A stretch of 14,288 nucleotides of DNA from Marinilabiliales bacterium (GTDB lineage: Bacteria; Bacteroidota; Bacteroidia; Bacteroidales; UBA12077), in assembly GCA_002869305.1 (NCBI GenBank), contig PKTC01000460.1, positions 1 through 14,288 on the forward strand, written 5' to 3'. Positions 12,980-14,288 of this stretch are shown here, one piece after another. The notes below the pieces were generated by a model, which worked only from the letters and a program-made list of their open reading frames with translations, searched no databases and was not told the origin of the DNA. The position numbers and the translations under genes are program-made. The stretch's first letter is position 1. The number at the start of each line of letters is the position of its first letter.

Positions 12980-14288
12980 ATGAAAGAATTAAAGGGAATA
13001 GCACTTATTTTTTTGTTTGCAATCGTTAGCCAGGTTGCTAGTGCTATTCCTAATTCTACTGATAGCTTAAGAATTAGCATTCGTAATTTGCCAGATGATA
13101 CTTTAAAAGTAATAGAACTTGCAGATTTATCTAAAAGATTTTTAAAATACCAAATTGATACTTCATACTCACTTGCTCAAGATGCAGTTAAACTTTCTAA
13201 AGATTTAGATCATTTTTATAGTGTAGCATATTCTTATAAACAGCTCGGATTAGTATTAAAATATAAAGCTGAATATGATTCTGCTATGGTTTACTATAAT
13301 AAATCAATGGAAATGTTTAATGAATTGGGCATTCTGAGGGAAAGATCAGTCATACTCAATCGAATAGCAAATATTCAAAAAAGAAAATGTCAATTTCAGG
13401 AGGCTTTAGAAAGCTTTCTAACCGCTTTAAATATATCAATAGAGCAGAAGGATACCTTAATGATATCGGCATTATATAATAATCTGGGAATACTATATTC
13501 TGATATGGGTAACTATGATAAAGCCTTAGATTATCAATTGTTGAATCTTTCACTTAAGAAAGCACAAAACTCATATGATAATATCCCTATAGTGCTAATG
13601 AATATTGGAAATATTTACAGTAATAAAAATCTTTATGAGGAAGCAATTGAATACTATAAGGAGGCTCTGGCGTATTTAGAAACCTCAGATTACAAGTATG
13701 ATCAATTTATGCTTTTACATAATATGGGTACTTTATATGAGAGTATGGATAAATATCAGGAGGCTCTAAAATACTATAATAAGGCTTTAATTCTTGAAAA
13801 AGAGATGAATGATACCGAAATGCAGATATTATCAATACAAGGAATTGGCAACGTGCTAATAAAGACAGGAAACTTTAAAGAAGGAGTTCGTTATCTGGAA
13901 AAATCACATGCTTTAGCAAATGAAATTGGCGATTTAAGAAAGATACACCTTTTATCAGCTAATCTTTATAAGGAGTATGAAAAACACGGAGATTATCTTA
14001 ATAGTTTTAAATATCTAAAAAATAATGTTGCCATTGAGGATAGTATCTTTACGGTTGAGGGCAAAAAAGAACTTATTGAATTAGAGCAAAAGTATGAAGC
14101 AGAAAAAAGGGAAAGGCAAATAGCTTTTCTGGAGAAAGAAAGGCAAATTCAGGTTCTTGAATTGGAGAAGAGAGAGATCGAAAATAAGCAAAAAAGTTTC
14201 CAGCGAAATGTTCTGATAATTGCAGTTTTAATTGCCTTGATGCTAACTATATATTTTGGCGTTAAAAATAAAAGGCGAAAGAAAATAA
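12980..14288 (+). CDS. TPR-repeat / coiled-coil / transmembrane protein, likely sensor (3' end outside window)
   Basis: The frame is open from ATG 12980 to the window edge without a stop, 436 codons. Residues 1-22 are a signal peptide (cleavage near VASA/I). About seven tetratricopeptide repeats follow, at roughly 80-115, 121-156, 161-196, 202-237, 243-278, 282-317 and 322-355; the clearest is MLLHNMGTLYESMDKYQEAL. Residues ~358-406 are a charged Glu/Lys/Arg coiled coil (for example EKRERQIAFLEKERQIQ), then a single membrane segment at ~409-427 and a basic stop-transfer sequence NKRRKK. So the TPR domain is periplasmic and the missing C-terminus cytoplasmic. In Bacteroidota this layout normally ends in a histidine-kinase or helix-turn-helix output domain; which one cannot be seen here. 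It starts 7 nt after the unknown 113-residue gene and probably shares its transcript. Confidence 0.9.
   Translation, partial: MKELKGIALIFLFAIVSQVASAIPNSTDSLRISIRNLPDDTLKVIELADLSKRFLKYQIDTSYSLAQDAVKLSKDLDHFYSVAYSYKQLGLVLKYKAEYDSAMVYYNKSMEMFNELGILRERSVILNRIANIQKRKCQFQEALESFLTALNISIEQKDTLMISALYNNLGILYSDMGNYDKALDYQLLNLSLKKAQNSYDNIPIVLMNIGNIYSNKNLYEEAIEYYKEALAYLETSDYKYDQFMLLHNMGTLYESMDKYQEALKYYNKALILEKEMNDTEMQILSIQGIGNVLIKTGNFKEGVRYLEKSHALANEIGDLRKIHLLSANLYKEYEKHGDYLNSFKYLKNNVAIEDSIFTVEGKKELIELEQKYEAEKRERQIAFLEKERQIQVLELEKREIENKQKSFQRNVLIIAVLIALMLTIYFGVKNKRRKKI

Overview
The window is chromosomal DNA from a member of the Bacteroidota, most likely a Marinilabiliales-type marine or sediment lineage (Labilibaculum, Marinifilum, Ancylomarina and relatives). 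This is inferred from the strong AT bias, the Bacteroidota form of LeuRS, an RprX/RprY-like two-component pair, an IPExxxVDY-family protein, and promoters of the TTTG / TAnnTTTG type with few strong Shine-Dalgarno sites. The genus is a guess; the phylum is well supported.

Layout. 1-1250 is the C-terminal part of leuS, followed by a YitT-family membrane protein (1265-2119). A MepM/Csd3-like M23 peptidoglycan endopeptidase (2173-3429) follows behind its own candidate promoter. 3598-5456 holds two envelope genes without an assigned function: a secreted protein with an EF-hand-like loop, a His/Tyr/Trp-rich middle and an Arg/Ser/Asn-rich tail, and a predicted outer-membrane beta-barrel lipoprotein. 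purN (5453-6019, minus strand) meets the lipoprotein gene tail to tail with interlocked stop codons. A divergent intergenic region with two inverted repeats and a good candidate promoter leads into acpP, fabF, rnc and an IPExxxVDY-family gene (6217-8991), a fatty-acid synthesis and RNA-processing cluster closed by a clear hairpin terminator at 9009-9032.

After a site-rich 199-bp spacer comes a tightly packed operon: rprX-like sensor kinase, rprY-like response regulator, 5-formyl-THF cyclo-ligase and a SpoU-type RNA methyltransferase (9191-12525; 8-bp overlap, then 2- and 5-nt gaps). The last block, behind a palindrome-rich candidate promoter, is an unrecognised 113-residue protein and a TPR / coiled-coil / transmembrane protein that runs off the right edge (12980-14288).

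Most genes are ordinary housekeeping functions. I found no CRISPR array, insertion sequence, prophage, tRNA or rRNA. The points most worth a second look are the secreted His-rich protein with its barrel partner, the helically phased TTAA boxes and TTGTCA palindrome in front of the rprX-like gene, the palindrome pair in front of the unknown 113-residue protein, and two active-site substitutions (M23 second zinc-motif His to Asp; RNase III D114-equivalent to Asn). Both substitutions are probably lineage-typical rather than inactivating.
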